Assembly (NCBI GenBank): GCA_963843275.1
Contig: CAWJJM010000009.1
Location: 248,001 to 312,000 of the forward strand
Direction of reading: 5' to 3'
Origin: CAWJJM01 sp963843275
Lineage (GTDB): Bacteria > Acidobacteriota > Thermoanaerobaculia > Multivoradales > JBCCEF01
Length of the DNA stretch: 64,000 nt
This document shows positions 9,458-17,437 of this stretch, piece by piece (the stretch's first letter is position 1; each line of letters starts with the position of its first letter). Below the pieces are notes generated by a model, which was not told the origin of the DNA, did not search any database, and was given only the letters and a program-made list of their open reading frames with translations. Made by a program: the position numbers and the translations under genes.

Positions 9458-9510
9458 CGGTCGTCCGGGCGGCGGGGACCCTCCGGGGGCTCCCGCCGCC
9501 CGGACGACCG
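9458..9510 (+). terminator. 19-bp perfect inverted repeat after the TPR gene
   Basis: Positions 9458-9476 and 9492-9510 are perfect reverse complements (19 bp, 15-nt loop), starting 16 nt after the stop of the TPR gene. The stem is extremely stable but has no T-tract. It most likely ends transcription or stabilises the 3' end. Confidence 0.6.
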
Positions 9511-9614
9511 CCCGCCCGGGGCGTGCTAGCCTGACCGTTCGGTCGCCGCCGGCCCGGCGGCGGCCGGAGCAGCCGGAGCCCTGCTGCCCATCCCGGCCCG
9601 TCGGGAGCCCGTCG

Positions 9615-11372
9615 ATGAGAGGACGCACCGCCACACCCCGCCCCGGGCTCCGCCTGGCCCGCCTGTCGTTGCTCGGTCTGCTGCTCTGCCCCGGCGTCGG
9701 GCGCGCCCAGGAGCCGCCGCCACCGCCCTCCGAGCCGCAGGGGTTCTTCGCCGAGTCGATCAACGCCCGCACCGTCAACGTCGAGGTCTACGTCACCGAC
9801 CGGGACGGCGAGCCGGTCACCGGCCTCACCAAGGACGACTTCACGCTGTTGGTCGACGGTCGGCCGGTGGTGATCTCCAACTTCTACAGCGCCGAGGAAG
9901 GGGTCCCGAGCGTGCCCCAGGCCCCGCCGCGGGAGCCGGTGGAGCCCGCCCCCGGCGCGGCCGAAACGCCGCCGGCACCCCCGCGGCTGGGGGACCGCAC
10001 GGAGGCCGCCCCCCCGGTCGACCAGCAGCTCTGGATGGTGCTCTACGTCGACAACCGCCACATCGAGCCGCTGCACCGCAACCGCATCTTCGGGCAGCTC
10101 CTCGGGTTCCTCGGCGAGGAGGTGGAGCGCGGCGACAAGGTGATGCTGGTCTCCTACGACGGCGGGCTGCGCATCGAGCAGACGTTCGGCGACGACGTGG
10201 GGAGCCTCTCCCGGCGCCTGCTCGACCTCGCCGGGCGCAGCGGCGCGCCGAGCGGCTCCGCCGGGGACCGGCGTGACGTCCTCCGCGCCATCGAGCAGGC
10301 CGGCTCGTCCGCCGAGGTCACCGGGCGGGCGATCCAGGAGGCGCGCAGCCTGCGGGGGGAGATGCGGGAGACCTTGCGGGCCTTGCGGGACTCCGTGCAG
10401 ACGCTCGCCGGCCTGCCGGGCCGCAAGGCCATCGTGTACGTCTCCGACGGCCTGCCGCTGGTCCCCGGCCGCGACCTCTTCTACGCCATCCAGAACCGCT
10501 TCTCCGACCGCTCGGCGCTGACCTACTCGATGGAGTTCGACCTCGCCCGCGAGTTCCAGGAGCTGGCCCAGAACGCCAACGCCAGCCACGTCTCGTTCCT
10601 CACCGTCGACGCCACCGGCCTCGATCTCGACGACGCCTACAAGGCGGAGAGCGGCGGCGGCGCCTACGACAACGACCTGCGCTCGACGGTGGCGTCGGTG
10701 CACCGGGCCAACCGCGAGGCCGCGATCGAGATGATGGCCGCGCAGACCGGCGGCGTGGCCATCCTGGGGACCAACGACATCCGCCCGCGGCTGACGCGCG
10801 CGGTGCGTTCGCTGCGCACCTACTACTCGCTCGGCTTCCAGCCGACCGGCCCGGGCGACTCCCGCTACCACGCCTTCGACGTGCGGGTGGCCCGCAACGG
10901 CGTCCGGGTGCGGCACCGCGAGGGCTACCGCGACAAGTCGCCGGCGACCCGGATGGCGGAGAAGGTCGAGGCCAGCCTGCGCTTCGACATCGAGGAGGAC
11001 CCGATGGGCATCCGCCTCGACCTCGGGCGACCGCTGTCGCGCGAGGGCTCGGACGAGCTCGTGCTGCCGGTGACCGTGCGGATCCCCATCGGTCGGGTGA
11101 CCCTGGTGCCCCAGGGCGGCATCTACCACGGCAAGCTGATGCTGTTCTTCTCGGCGCTCGATCCCGACGGCAACGTGGCGCAGGTCGGCAGCGAGCCGCT
11201 CGACCTCGAGATCCCCGCAGCCGACTACGCCGAGGCGGTCCAGAAGGTGTGGACCTACGAGGGCCGCCTGCTGGTGCGCGAGGGCCGGCAGCGGGTGGCG
11301 GTGGCGGTGCGCGACGAGCTCAGCGGCGAGGAGGCCTTCCTCGGCCGGACGGTGAGCCTGGACGGCGGGTAG
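9615..11372 (+). CDS. secreted VWA-type protein (VWFA-related acidobacterial family)
   Basis: The 585-aa protein has a signal peptide (SLLGLLLCPGVGRAQ), then the family's N-terminal beta segment (VNVEVYVTDRDGEPVTGLTK, FTLLVDGRPVVISNFYS). A Pro-rich linker (~95-135) leads to a VWA-like fold starting WMVLYVDNRHIEP, with a later GRKAIVYVSDGLPLVPG. TYYSLGFQP (~395) is a hallmark of the family. The MIDAS DxSxS is replaced by DNRH, so metal-dependent ligand binding through the usual site is unlikely. The function of the family is unknown. Start ATG 9615 is chosen from the signal peptide. It precedes the four-gene TPR array by 72 nt and may be cotranscribed with it. Confidence 0.85.
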   Translation: MRGRTATPRPGLRLARLSLLGLLLCPGVGRAQEPPPPPSEPQGFFAESINARTVNVEVYVTDRDGEPVTGLTKDDFTLLVDGRPVVISNFYSAEEGVPSVPQAPPREPVEPAPGAAETPPAPPRLGDRTEAAPPVDQQLWMVLYVDNRHIEPLHRNRIFGQLLGFLGEEVERGDKVMLVSYDGGLRIEQTFGDDVGSLSRRLLDLAGRSGAPSGSAGDRRDVLRAIEQAGSSAEVTGRAIQEARSLRGEMRETLRALRDSVQTLAGLPGRKAIVYVSDGLPLVPGRDLFYAIQNRFSDRSALTYSMEFDLAREFQELAQNANASHVSFLTVDATGLDLDDAYKAESGGGAYDNDLRSTVASVHRANREAAIEMMAAQTGGVAILGTNDIRPRLTRAVRSLRTYYSLGFQPTGPGDSRYHAFDVRVARNGVRVRHREGYRDKSPATRMAEKVEASLRFDIEEDPMGIRLDLGRPLSREGSDELVLPVTVRIPIGRVTLVPQGGIYHGKLMLFFSALDPDGNVAQVGSEPLDLEIPAADYAEAVQKVWTYEGRLLVREGRQRVAVAVRDELSGEEAFLGRTVSLDGG

Positions 11373-11444
11373 ACGGCGCGCGAGCCCCCCGGCGGCGCCA
11401 GGGGCCGGGGCCGCAGGGCCCCCCCGGCGGCCGGCGGAGGTATC

Positions 11445-12263
11445 ATGCAGGTGGTGAAACGCTTCTCTCGGGGGCTCGTCGCGGCGGTCGCCGTCGCCGC
11501 CTCCCTGGGGGTTGCCGCGCAGGACGACCACCTCGACTTCGGCAAGATCAAGGTCGCCCAGAGCAAGACGGCGGCGGGCGACCGGTCGCTGCGGCGGGAG
11601 CGCTACGTGAAGGCGGAGCAGGAGTTCCACGCAGCGATCGCCGCCGACGCGACCTACCCGGCCGCCTACGCCGGCCTGGGGTCCGCCCTGGTGGCGCAGC
11701 AGCGGTTCGGCGAGGCGATCGAGGCGCTGCGCGAGGCCGAGATCCGCTACGTGGCGTGGAAGCGGCTGCTGGCGATCTCCCAGATGCGGAACCGCAAGTT
11801 CCTCATCGATCTGCGGCACGCCTACCGGGACCAGATCGGTGACCTCAAGGACAAGCTGAAGGCCGACAAGGCCGCCCACCGCACCGAGGACCGCGCGGTG
11901 GTCAAGCTGATCCAGAGCCTCGAGCTCGAGAAGATGCGGATCGAGGTCTTCCGCGACAACAACGACCGCATCGAGCCGGAGGACCTCGGCGCCATCCCGG
12001 CGCAGGTCTTCTACCTCGAGGGGATCAGCCACCTGCGCCTCGGCCAGCTCGACGACGGCGTCGCGCTGCTCGAGGTCACGCTGCTGCTCGACGAGACGCA
12101 CGGTCTGGCGCACTACAACCTCGCCGTGGCGGAGCTCGGCCTGGGGCACCCGGTGCAGGCGAAGGAGCATCTCGACGCCGCGGTCACGGCGGGGGTGACG
12201 CCGCCGCCGGCCTTCGTCGGCGACCTCGAGCGGGCGCTGGCGGCGCGGGGAGGGACGGGTTGA
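11445..12263 (+). CDS. secreted TPR protein, array copy 1
   Basis: The 272-aa protein has a short signal peptide (LVAAVAVAASLGVAAQDD), then a conserved block (HLDFGKIKVAQSKTAAGD) shared by all four copies. TPR-like helices follow (AYAGLGSALVAQQRFGEAIE; FYLEGISHLRLGQLDDGVAL; LAHYNLAVAELGLGHPVQAK). The stretch between (~100-180) is charged and helical. The C-terminal 90 codons are almost identical in DNA to copy 2. ATG 11445 has GGAGG 4 nt upstream; GTG 11451 or 11454 would be better spaced and equally possible. The stop TGA overlaps the TTG start of copy 2. Confidence 0.8.
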   Translation: MQVVKRFSRGLVAAVAVAASLGVAAQDDHLDFGKIKVAQSKTAAGDRSLRRERYVKAEQEFHAAIAADATYPAAYAGLGSALVAQQRFGEAIEALREAEIRYVAWKRLLAISQMRNRKFLIDLRHAYRDQIGDLKDKLKADKAAHRTEDRAVVKLIQSLELEKMRIEVFRDNNDRIEPEDLGAIPAQVFYLEGISHLRLGQLDDGVALLEVTLLLDETHGLAHYNLAVAELGLGHPVQAKEHLDAAVTAGVTPPPAFVGDLERALAARGGTG

Positions 12264-13105
12264 GGCGGGCGGCGGGCGCTCCGCTCCGGCGCAGGAAGCT
12301 CTCGCGATGCAGGATCGGTGGGACGTTGCTGGTGGCCTGCTGCCTGGGGGCGACGGCGGTCGCCCAGCAGCAGGAGCTGGACTTCTCGAAGATCAAGGTG
12401 GCGCAGAGCTCGACGGCCAAGGGCGACAAGGCGCTGCGGGCGGACAAACTCGAGGCCGCCGAGAAGCACTTCCGCGACGCCATCGCGGCGGACCAGGACT
12501 ACCCGCCGTCGTACCTGGGGCTGGGCTCGGCCCTGGTGGCGCAGCAGCGGTTCGGCGAGGCGATCGAGGTGCTGCGCGAGACCGAGATCCGCTACGTGGC
12601 GTGGAAGCGGCTGCTGGCCATGGCACAGATGCGGAACCGCAAGCTGCTCATCGACATGCGGCAGGACACCCGCGACCTGATCGGCGACCTCAAGAACCGT
12701 GCGAAGCTGACCAAGGCCTACGCCGACCCCGGCTCGAAGCTGGTCAAGCTGATCCAGCGCCTCGAAGTCGACAGGATGCGGATCGAGGTCTTCCGCGACG
12801 TCAACGACCGCATCGAGCCGGAGGACCTCGGCGCCATCCCGGCGCAGGTCTTCTACCTCGAGGGGATCAGCCACCTGCGCCTCGGCCAGCTCGACGACGG
12901 CGTCGCGTTGCTCGAGGTCACGCTGCTGCTCGACGAGACGCACGGTCTGGCGCACTACAACCTCGCCGTGGCGGAGCTCGCCCTGGGGCACCCGGTGCAG
13001 GCGAAGGAGCATCTCGACGCCGCGGTCACGGCGGGGGTGACGCCGCCGCCGGCCTTCGTCGCCGACGTCGAGCGGGCGCTGGGGGCGCAGGGAGGGACGG
13101 GTTGA
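12260..13105 (+). CDS. secreted TPR protein, array copy 2 (non-canonical start)
   Basis: This is an intact paralogue of copies 1 and 3: signal-like GGTLLVACCLGATAVAQQ, core QELDFSKIKVAQSSTAKGDK, then TPR helices ending in PPPAFVADVERALGAQG. At the position of copy 3's ATG (13135) this gene has AGG (12293-12295), and copy 3's TATACT -10 is here TCCGCT. The only upstream in-frame start is TTG 12260, which overlaps copy 1's stop as TTGA, so translation probably depends on coupling to copy 1. A start at an internal TTG or CTG in the signal region is less likely. Confidence 0.7.
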   Translation: MRRAAGAPLRRRKLSRCRIGGTLLVACCLGATAVAQQQELDFSKIKVAQSSTAKGDKALRADKLEAAEKHFRDAIAADQDYPPSYLGLGSALVAQQRFGEAIEVLRETEIRYVAWKRLLAMAQMRNRKLLIDMRQDTRDLIGDLKNRAKLTKAYADPGSKLVKLIQRLEVDRMRIEVFRDVNDRIEPEDLGAIPAQVFYLEGISHLRLGQLDDGVALLEVTLLLDETHGLAHYNLAVAELALGHPVQAKEHLDAAVTAGVTPPPAFVADVERALGAQGGTG

Positions 13106-13121
13106 GGCGGGCCGCGGGCGC

Positions 13122-13127
13122 TATACT
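13122..13127 (+). promoter_or_regulatory. putative -10 (TATACT) for TPR copy 3
   Basis: TATACT ends 7 nt before the ATG at 13135, with no Shine-Dalgarno between them, which fits a leaderless transcript. The aligned position upstream of copy 2 reads TCCGCT. Confidence 0.45.
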
Positions 13128-13134
13128 TCAGTGC

Positions 13135-13947
13135 ATGAAGCGCTCACGATGGATGACCGGTGGGACCTTGCTGGTGGCCTGCTGCCTGGGGTCGATGGCG
13201 GTCGCCCAGCAGCAGGAGCTGGACTTCTCGAAGATCAAGGTGGCGCAGAGCTCGACGGCCAAGGGCGACAAGGCCCTGCGGGCGGACAAGTTCGAGGCGG
13301 CCGAGAAGCACTTCCGCGACGCCATCGCGGCGGACAAGGACTTCCCGCCGTCGTACCTGGGGCTGGGCTCGGCCCTGGTGGCGCAGCAGCGGTTCCCCGA
13401 GGCGATCGAGGCGCTGCAGGAGGCGGAGCGGCGCTACGTGGTGTGGAAGTCGCTGCTCGAGAACGCCAAGATGCGGCACCGCGAGCTCACCCTCGACCGG
13501 CAGCAGCAGACCAAGGACATGCTGGCCGAGACCAAGACGAAGGCGAAGCTCGACCGGGGCTTCGCGGACAAGCCCGAGGTGGCGCGGCTGATCCAACGGC
13601 TCGAGCTCGACGTGATGAAGCTGTCCGCCACCCGCGACGCCAACGAGCGGATCGACAGCGAGGACGTCGCGGCCATCCCGCCCCAGGTGTTCTACCTCGA
13701 GGGGATCAGCCACCTGCGGACCGGGCAGCGCGACGACGGCATCGCGTTGCTGGAGATCGCCCTGCTGCTCGACGACACCCACGCGCTGTCGCACTACAAC
13801 CTCGCGGTCGCCCTGTTCAGCGCCGGCAGGGTGCAGGAGGCCAAGGAGCACCTCGACGCGGCCATCGCCGGGGGCGTCCAGCCGCCGCCCGCCTTCGTCC
13901 GCGACGTCGACCGGGCGCTCGCGGCCGCCGGCGCCGCGCCGGGTTGA
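13135..13947 (+). CDS. secreted TPR protein, array copy 3
   Basis: The 270-aa protein starts MKRSRWMTGGTLLVACCLG, a clear signal peptide cleaved near AVAQQQ. It carries the array core QELDFSKIKVAQSSTAKGDK and the C-terminal TPR pair FYLEGISHLRTGQRDDGIAL and LSHYNLAVALFSAGRVQEAK. The longer open frame upstream is only the shadow of copy 2. Its stop TGA overlaps the TTG start of copy 4. It is likely periplasmic; I do not recognise a specific function. Confidence 0.8.
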   Translation: MKRSRWMTGGTLLVACCLGSMAVAQQQELDFSKIKVAQSSTAKGDKALRADKFEAAEKHFRDAIAADKDFPPSYLGLGSALVAQQRFPEAIEALQEAERRYVVWKSLLENAKMRHRELTLDRQQQTKDMLAETKTKAKLDRGFADKPEVARLIQRLELDVMKLSATRDANERIDSEDVAAIPPQVFYLEGISHLRTGQRDDGIALLEIALLLDDTHALSHYNLAVALFSAGRVQEAKEHLDAAIAGGVQPPPAFVRDVDRALAAAGAAPG

Positions 13948-14771
13948 GCACCGCCGGCCGCCGTCGGGCGCTCCTCGCCGCGGCGCTCCTCCTGGCGCCG
14001 CTCGCCGTGCGCGGCGCCGAACGTCTCGACTTCGACCGGATCGAGGTGGCGCGCAGCGCCACCGCGGACGGCGACCGCCTGCTCCGCGCGAGTCGTTTCG
14101 TCAAGGCCGAGGACCGGTTCCGCGCCGCGATCGCCGCCGCCGACAACTATCCCCCCGCCTACCTGGGCCTGGGCTCCGCCCTGGTGGGCCAGGGACGGTT
14201 CGCGGAGGCGGTGGACGTCCTGCACCGGGCCGAGGGCCGCTACGTGACCTGGAAAGGGTACCTGGAGGACGCCAAGATCGCCCACCGCCGCTACACGCTC
14301 GACCAGAAGCAGGAGGCCAACGACCTGCTGGCGCGGGCCCGGGTGGCGGCGGCGTTGGTCAACACCCAGACGGAGGCGAGCGCGGTGCTGCTCCGCGTGA
14401 TCCAGCACCTCGAGATCGAGGTCATGCGGCTCGAGGGGGCGCGGCGGAGCGGCGAGCAGATCGACCCCGGGGACATCGCGGCGATCCCGGCGCAGGTCTT
14501 CTATCTCGAGGGGATCAGCCAGCTCCGTCTGGGCGACCGGGAGGCCGGCGTCGAGGCCCTCGAGGTCGCGCTGCTGCTCGACGAGAGCCACCCCCTGGCG
14601 AGCTACAACCTCGCGGTGGCGTTGTTCGTGGCCGGCCGCTACCACGAGGCGAAGGAACATCTCGCCGTCGCGATCGCCGGCGGGGTCGAGCCCCCCGCCT
14701 CGTTCGTGCGCGATCTCGACCGGGCGCTGGCCGGGGAGCCGCCGGCCGCCGACGCGGCCCCCCCGTCCTAG
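13944..14771 (+). CDS. secreted TPR protein, array copy 4
   Basis: The 275-aa protein begins at TTG 13944, which overlaps the stop of copy 3 (TTGA), as copy 2 overlaps copy 1. The signal peptide is RRALLAAALLLAPLAVRGAE, then RLDFDRIEVARSATADGDRL, the same core in diverged form. The TPR helices AYLGLGSALVGQGRFAEAVD, FYLEGISQLRLGDREAGVEA and LASYNLAVALFVAGRYHEAK follow. It is the most divergent copy and ends in an Ala/Pro-rich tail. No better start codon lies between the stop of copy 3 and the signal peptide. Confidence 0.75.
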   Translation: MSTAGRRRALLAAALLLAPLAVRGAERLDFDRIEVARSATADGDRLLRASRFVKAEDRFRAAIAAADNYPPAYLGLGSALVGQGRFAEAVDVLHRAEGRYVTWKGYLEDAKIAHRRYTLDQKQEANDLLARARVAAALVNTQTEASAVLLRVIQHLEIEVMRLEGARRSGEQIDPGDIAAIPAQVFYLEGISQLRLGDREAGVEALEVALLLDESHPLASYNLAVALFVAGRYHEAKEHLAVAIAGGVEPPASFVRDLDRALAGEPPAADAAPPS

Positions 14772-14809
14772 CCGGGGGCTGCCGGCAGCTTGCCCTTGCC
14801 GGGTCGGGC

Positions 14810-15988
14810 TCAGCCCTCCACCGGAAGCGTTCCCAGCCAGGCGGTGAAGCCGCTCTCGAGCTCTCCGGGTCCGAGCTCCAGCAGGTCGAACAGGTCGGGG
14901 CGCGGCTCGTCGGAGCGCGACAGGGCCCCCAGGTAGCGGAGGAAGGCGCTGCGCTGTGGCTCCGGGGCGGCGTCGAGCAGGTAGCGCACGAGGAAGGTGG
15001 CGAGGGCGTAGCGCTGCTGGCGCCCCGCCTCGGCGAAGAAGCTGTCCCGGTCCTCGGCGAACAACCCGTCGAGGTCGCCGGGGCGCAGATCGGCGCGCAG
15101 CTCGGCGAGGGCGGCGATCGGGCCGCGGCGCTCGATCCGCTCGTCGAGCTCGAGGTAGCCCCCCTCCCGGTAGCGCGCCTCGGTGCCGACGTCGCGGGCG
15201 GTGCCGCCGAGGGTGCCGAGGAGCAGGTGGCCGCGGCCGTCGAAGCGGCAGAAGGCGAGGTCGTTGGCCATCCCCTCCTCGAGCCAGATGGGCGGAGGCA
15301 GCGAGAACGCCCGGCGGTTGAGCAGGTGGACGGCCTCGTGCACGAGGTTCCGCGCCACCGTGTCGGTGTCCCGCGCCCCCACCGCCGTGATGGCCATGCC
15401 GTCGCGGGTCAGGCCGGCGTCGAGATACGGATGCACCTCCCCCGGGGTGGCCAGGAAGCGCAACAGGTCCTCGTCGCGGCGGAACAGCACCACCGCCTCG
15501 ATCGGAGGGCCGGAGGCGTCGAGGTCGAAGCGGTCGAGGTAGGCGTCCGGCAGGGCGTCGAGGAGCGCCCGCAACCTGCCGATCAGCGCCGGCGAGTCGA
15601 CGTCGGTGTACAGCGGGAGGGAGCCCCGGCCGGGGATCGCCTCGGCGCTGCCGAGGAGCTGCTTCGCTGCCGCCAGGCGTCCGGGGTCCGCGGCCCGGGG
15701 CACCAGCGGGAGCTCGGCGCTGGGTGCTGCCGCGTCCGGCAGCGGCACCCAGCCGGTGACCGAGCCGAAGCGCACCCGGACCCAGTCGCCCCGCTGCTCG
15801 AGGACCGGCAGCTCGGTGAGTGCGTCGAGGCGGGCCAGCGAGGTCCCCTCGGCGCCGGGACGGCTCCACAGGCGGGTCCCCTCGGCCAGCCAGACGGTCG
15901 GTCGGGCCGGGACCAGCGCGGGATCGTCGGCGCGGACCGCCGGTCCGAGGGCCGAGAGGGGCAGCAGCAGGGCCAGAAGCCAGGACAT
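14810..15988 (-). CDS. secreted SH3-domain gluzincin-like metalloprotease
   Basis: The 392-aa protein starts at ATG 15988 with a signal peptide (SWLLALLLPLSALGPAVRAD). Residues ~30-85 form a bacterial SH3 domain (LWSRPGAEGTSLARLDAL ... DWVRVRFGSVTGWVPLPD). The catalytic region has HEAVHLLNR, an HExxH zinc site, and WLEEGMANDL about 17 residues later, which supplies the gluzincin Glu, as in peptidase-MA/DUF1570 proteins. It is the last gene of a minus-strand set with a VWA-like and an AlkP-like protein, and may act in envelope or extracellular proteolysis. A longer frame upstream would overlap the VWA-like gene and has no domain support. Confidence 0.8.
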   Translation of the reverse strand: MSWLLALLLPLSALGPAVRADDPALVPARPTVWLAEGTRLWSRPGAEGTSLARLDALTELPVLEQRGDWVRVRFGSVTGWVPLPDAAAPSAELPLVPRAADPGRLAAAKQLLGSAEAIPGRGSLPLYTDVDSPALIGRLRALLDALPDAYLDRFDLDASGPPIEAVVLFRRDEDLLRFLATPGEVHPYLDAGLTRDGMAITAVGARDTDTVARNLVHEAVHLLNRRAFSLPPPIWLEEGMANDLAFCRFDGRGHLLLGTLGGTARDVGTEARYREGGYLELDERIERRGPIAALAELRADLRPGDLDGLFAEDRDSFFAEAGRQQRYALATFLVRYLLDAAPEPQRSAFLRYLGALSRSDEPRPDLFDLLELGPGELESGFTAWLGTLPVEG

Positions 15989-16041
15989 GCGGAGGGCGGC
16001 TCGCCGGCGGCCGGTCGTGCCGAAAGGCGTCCGCGGACCGC

Positions 16042-17382
16042 TCACCGCACCACGTCGAGATGACTTCCCGGCGCCGCCTCCACGTTCTGGGGCAGGAACG
16101 CGCCCTCCACCCAGACGATGCGCTGCCGGGCGAGATGGTCGCCCACCCGCTCGATGGCGTCCTCGAGGCTGTAGATCGACCGCACCTGGTCGACGTCGCC
16201 CCAGCGCTCCGCCGCCGCCCGCGCCGCCTCCGGCGACGTCGCCCAGACGAACAGCGGGACCCGCAGCGACATCAGGTAGTCGCGCACCAGCGGCGGCGGC
16301 AGGTAGCTGGCGTCGTCTTCGGTGCCGCCGACCACCACGATCACGGCGCGCCGCCGGCTGCGGGTGCTGGCCAGCAGCCCGGCCACGGCGACCGCGTCCG
16401 ACAGGCGCTCGCGCTCGACGGTGTCGCGGCGGGGGGGCTGGAGGAAGCGCAGCAGCCCGACGAAGCTCGCCTCGTCGCGGGTGTACTCGCGCGAGAAGTC
16501 GAAGACGTCGAAGCGGGTGACGTCGTCGGGACTGCCGGCGGCGAAGGGCCAGACGAAGCGCACCCAGTCGCCCGGTTGCAGCAACGACAGGTAGGCGCCG
16601 CCGCGGCCGGTCGGCTCCTGGTAGCCGAGGCGGATACGCCGCTCGCGCACCCGGTGGATGCCGCGCTCGATGAGGTTCTCCAGGTCTTCGCGCGCCCGCG
16701 GGTCGACCACCACGATCACCTGGGCCGGCCCCTCCTCGACCGCCGTCACCCGGACCGGCCGGCCCTCCGTCTCGAGCCGGCCGTCGACCTTCTGCGGCTC
16801 GAGGTCGCTGCCGGCGAAGCGTGCCAGCACCGGGATGCCGGTGAGCTCCCGTGAGGTGCGCTCGAGCTGTCCGCCGCCGACGGTGAGCTCCTCGACGGCG
16901 CTGAGGTTGTGCGGGAACTCGACCTCGACGCTGAGGATGTGCAGGGAGGCGGGGTCGTAGTCGGGGAGGACGAACTCGTGCGGGTCGTTCGAGAACAGCA
17001 GCACGCGGTCGAAGGTGGCGCGCACGTCGCTCGGCGGGTCGCCGAAGACGTTCTGCCAATGCAGGCGGAGGCGCTCGCGCCGGCCGGGTTCCGGGCCGGG
17101 CAGGAGCGTCGCATGGACCTCCGTCGCGCCGCGGGGGAGATTGATCCACTTGGCCTCCGTCGCCACCACCGCGCCGTGCGCGTCGTACCCGGTGGCGACC
17201 AGGCGGTGGGGTTGGAGCGGGCGCCCGAAGTCGCACGTCGTCGACCAGGGGGGGCCGGCGAGTCGCGCCACCTGCTGGCCGTCGAGCTCGAGGACCACGG
17301 TGGCGATGTCGCCCGAGACGTCGAGCTGCACGGGCTGCGCACCGAGGACCAGCCCGAGGAACAACGAGACGAAGGTGATCAT
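16042..17382 (-). CDS. VWA-like secreted protein (VWFA-related acidobacterial type)
   Basis: The 446-aa protein starts at ATG 17382 with a signal peptide (ITFVSLFLGLVLGAQ). The first ~100 residues form a beta-rich domain (VQLDVSGDIATVVLELDGQQ ... AKWINLPRGATEVHATLLPG). A long C-terminal region (~190-420) resembles a degenerate VWA fold: VIVVVDPRAREDLENLIERG, RRRAVIVVVGGTEDD and VPLFVWATSPEAA. The canonical DxSxS is absent. It lies 55 nt after the AlkP/TPR gene and 53 nt before the gluzincin, so an operon is likely. Its function is unknown. Confidence 0.75.
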   Translation of the reverse strand: MITFVSLFLGLVLGAQPVQLDVSGDIATVVLELDGQQVARLAGPPWSTTCDFGRPLQPHRLVATGYDAHGAVVATEAKWINLPRGATEVHATLLPGPEPGRRERLRLHWQNVFGDPPSDVRATFDRVLLFSNDPHEFVLPDYDPASLHILSVEVEFPHNLSAVEELTVGGGQLERTSRELTGIPVLARFAGSDLEPQKVDGRLETEGRPVRVTAVEEGPAQVIVVVDPRAREDLENLIERGIHRVRERRIRLGYQEPTGRGGAYLSLLQPGDWVRFVWPFAAGSPDDVTRFDVFDFSREYTRDEASFVGLLRFLQPPRRDTVERERLSDAVAVAGLLASTRSRRRAVIVVVGGTEDDASYLPPPLVRDYLMSLRVPLFVWATSPEAARAAAERWGDVDQVRSIYSLEDAIERVGDHLARQRIVWVEGAFLPQNVEAAPGSHLDVVR

Positions 17383-17437
17383 GGTCGCGTGGCCTTTCGC
17401 TTGAGAACGTGCCAGAGGCGGCGGAGCTTCCCGCTCC

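Larger units (their letters stand above)
11445..14771 (+). repeat. tandem array of four paralogous TPR genes with mosaic identity
   Basis: Four head-to-tail genes (11445, 12260, 13135, 13944) encode the same ~270-aa layout. Copies 1 and 2 differ by only about eight bases over the ~320 nt ending at their stops (11940-12263 versus 12780-13105). Copies 2 and 3 are near-identical over their first ~250 nt (12320-12590 versus 13160-13430). Copy 4 is more divergent. Copy 2 is therefore a mosaic of its two neighbours, which fits gene conversion or unequal crossing-over. Confidence 0.8.
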
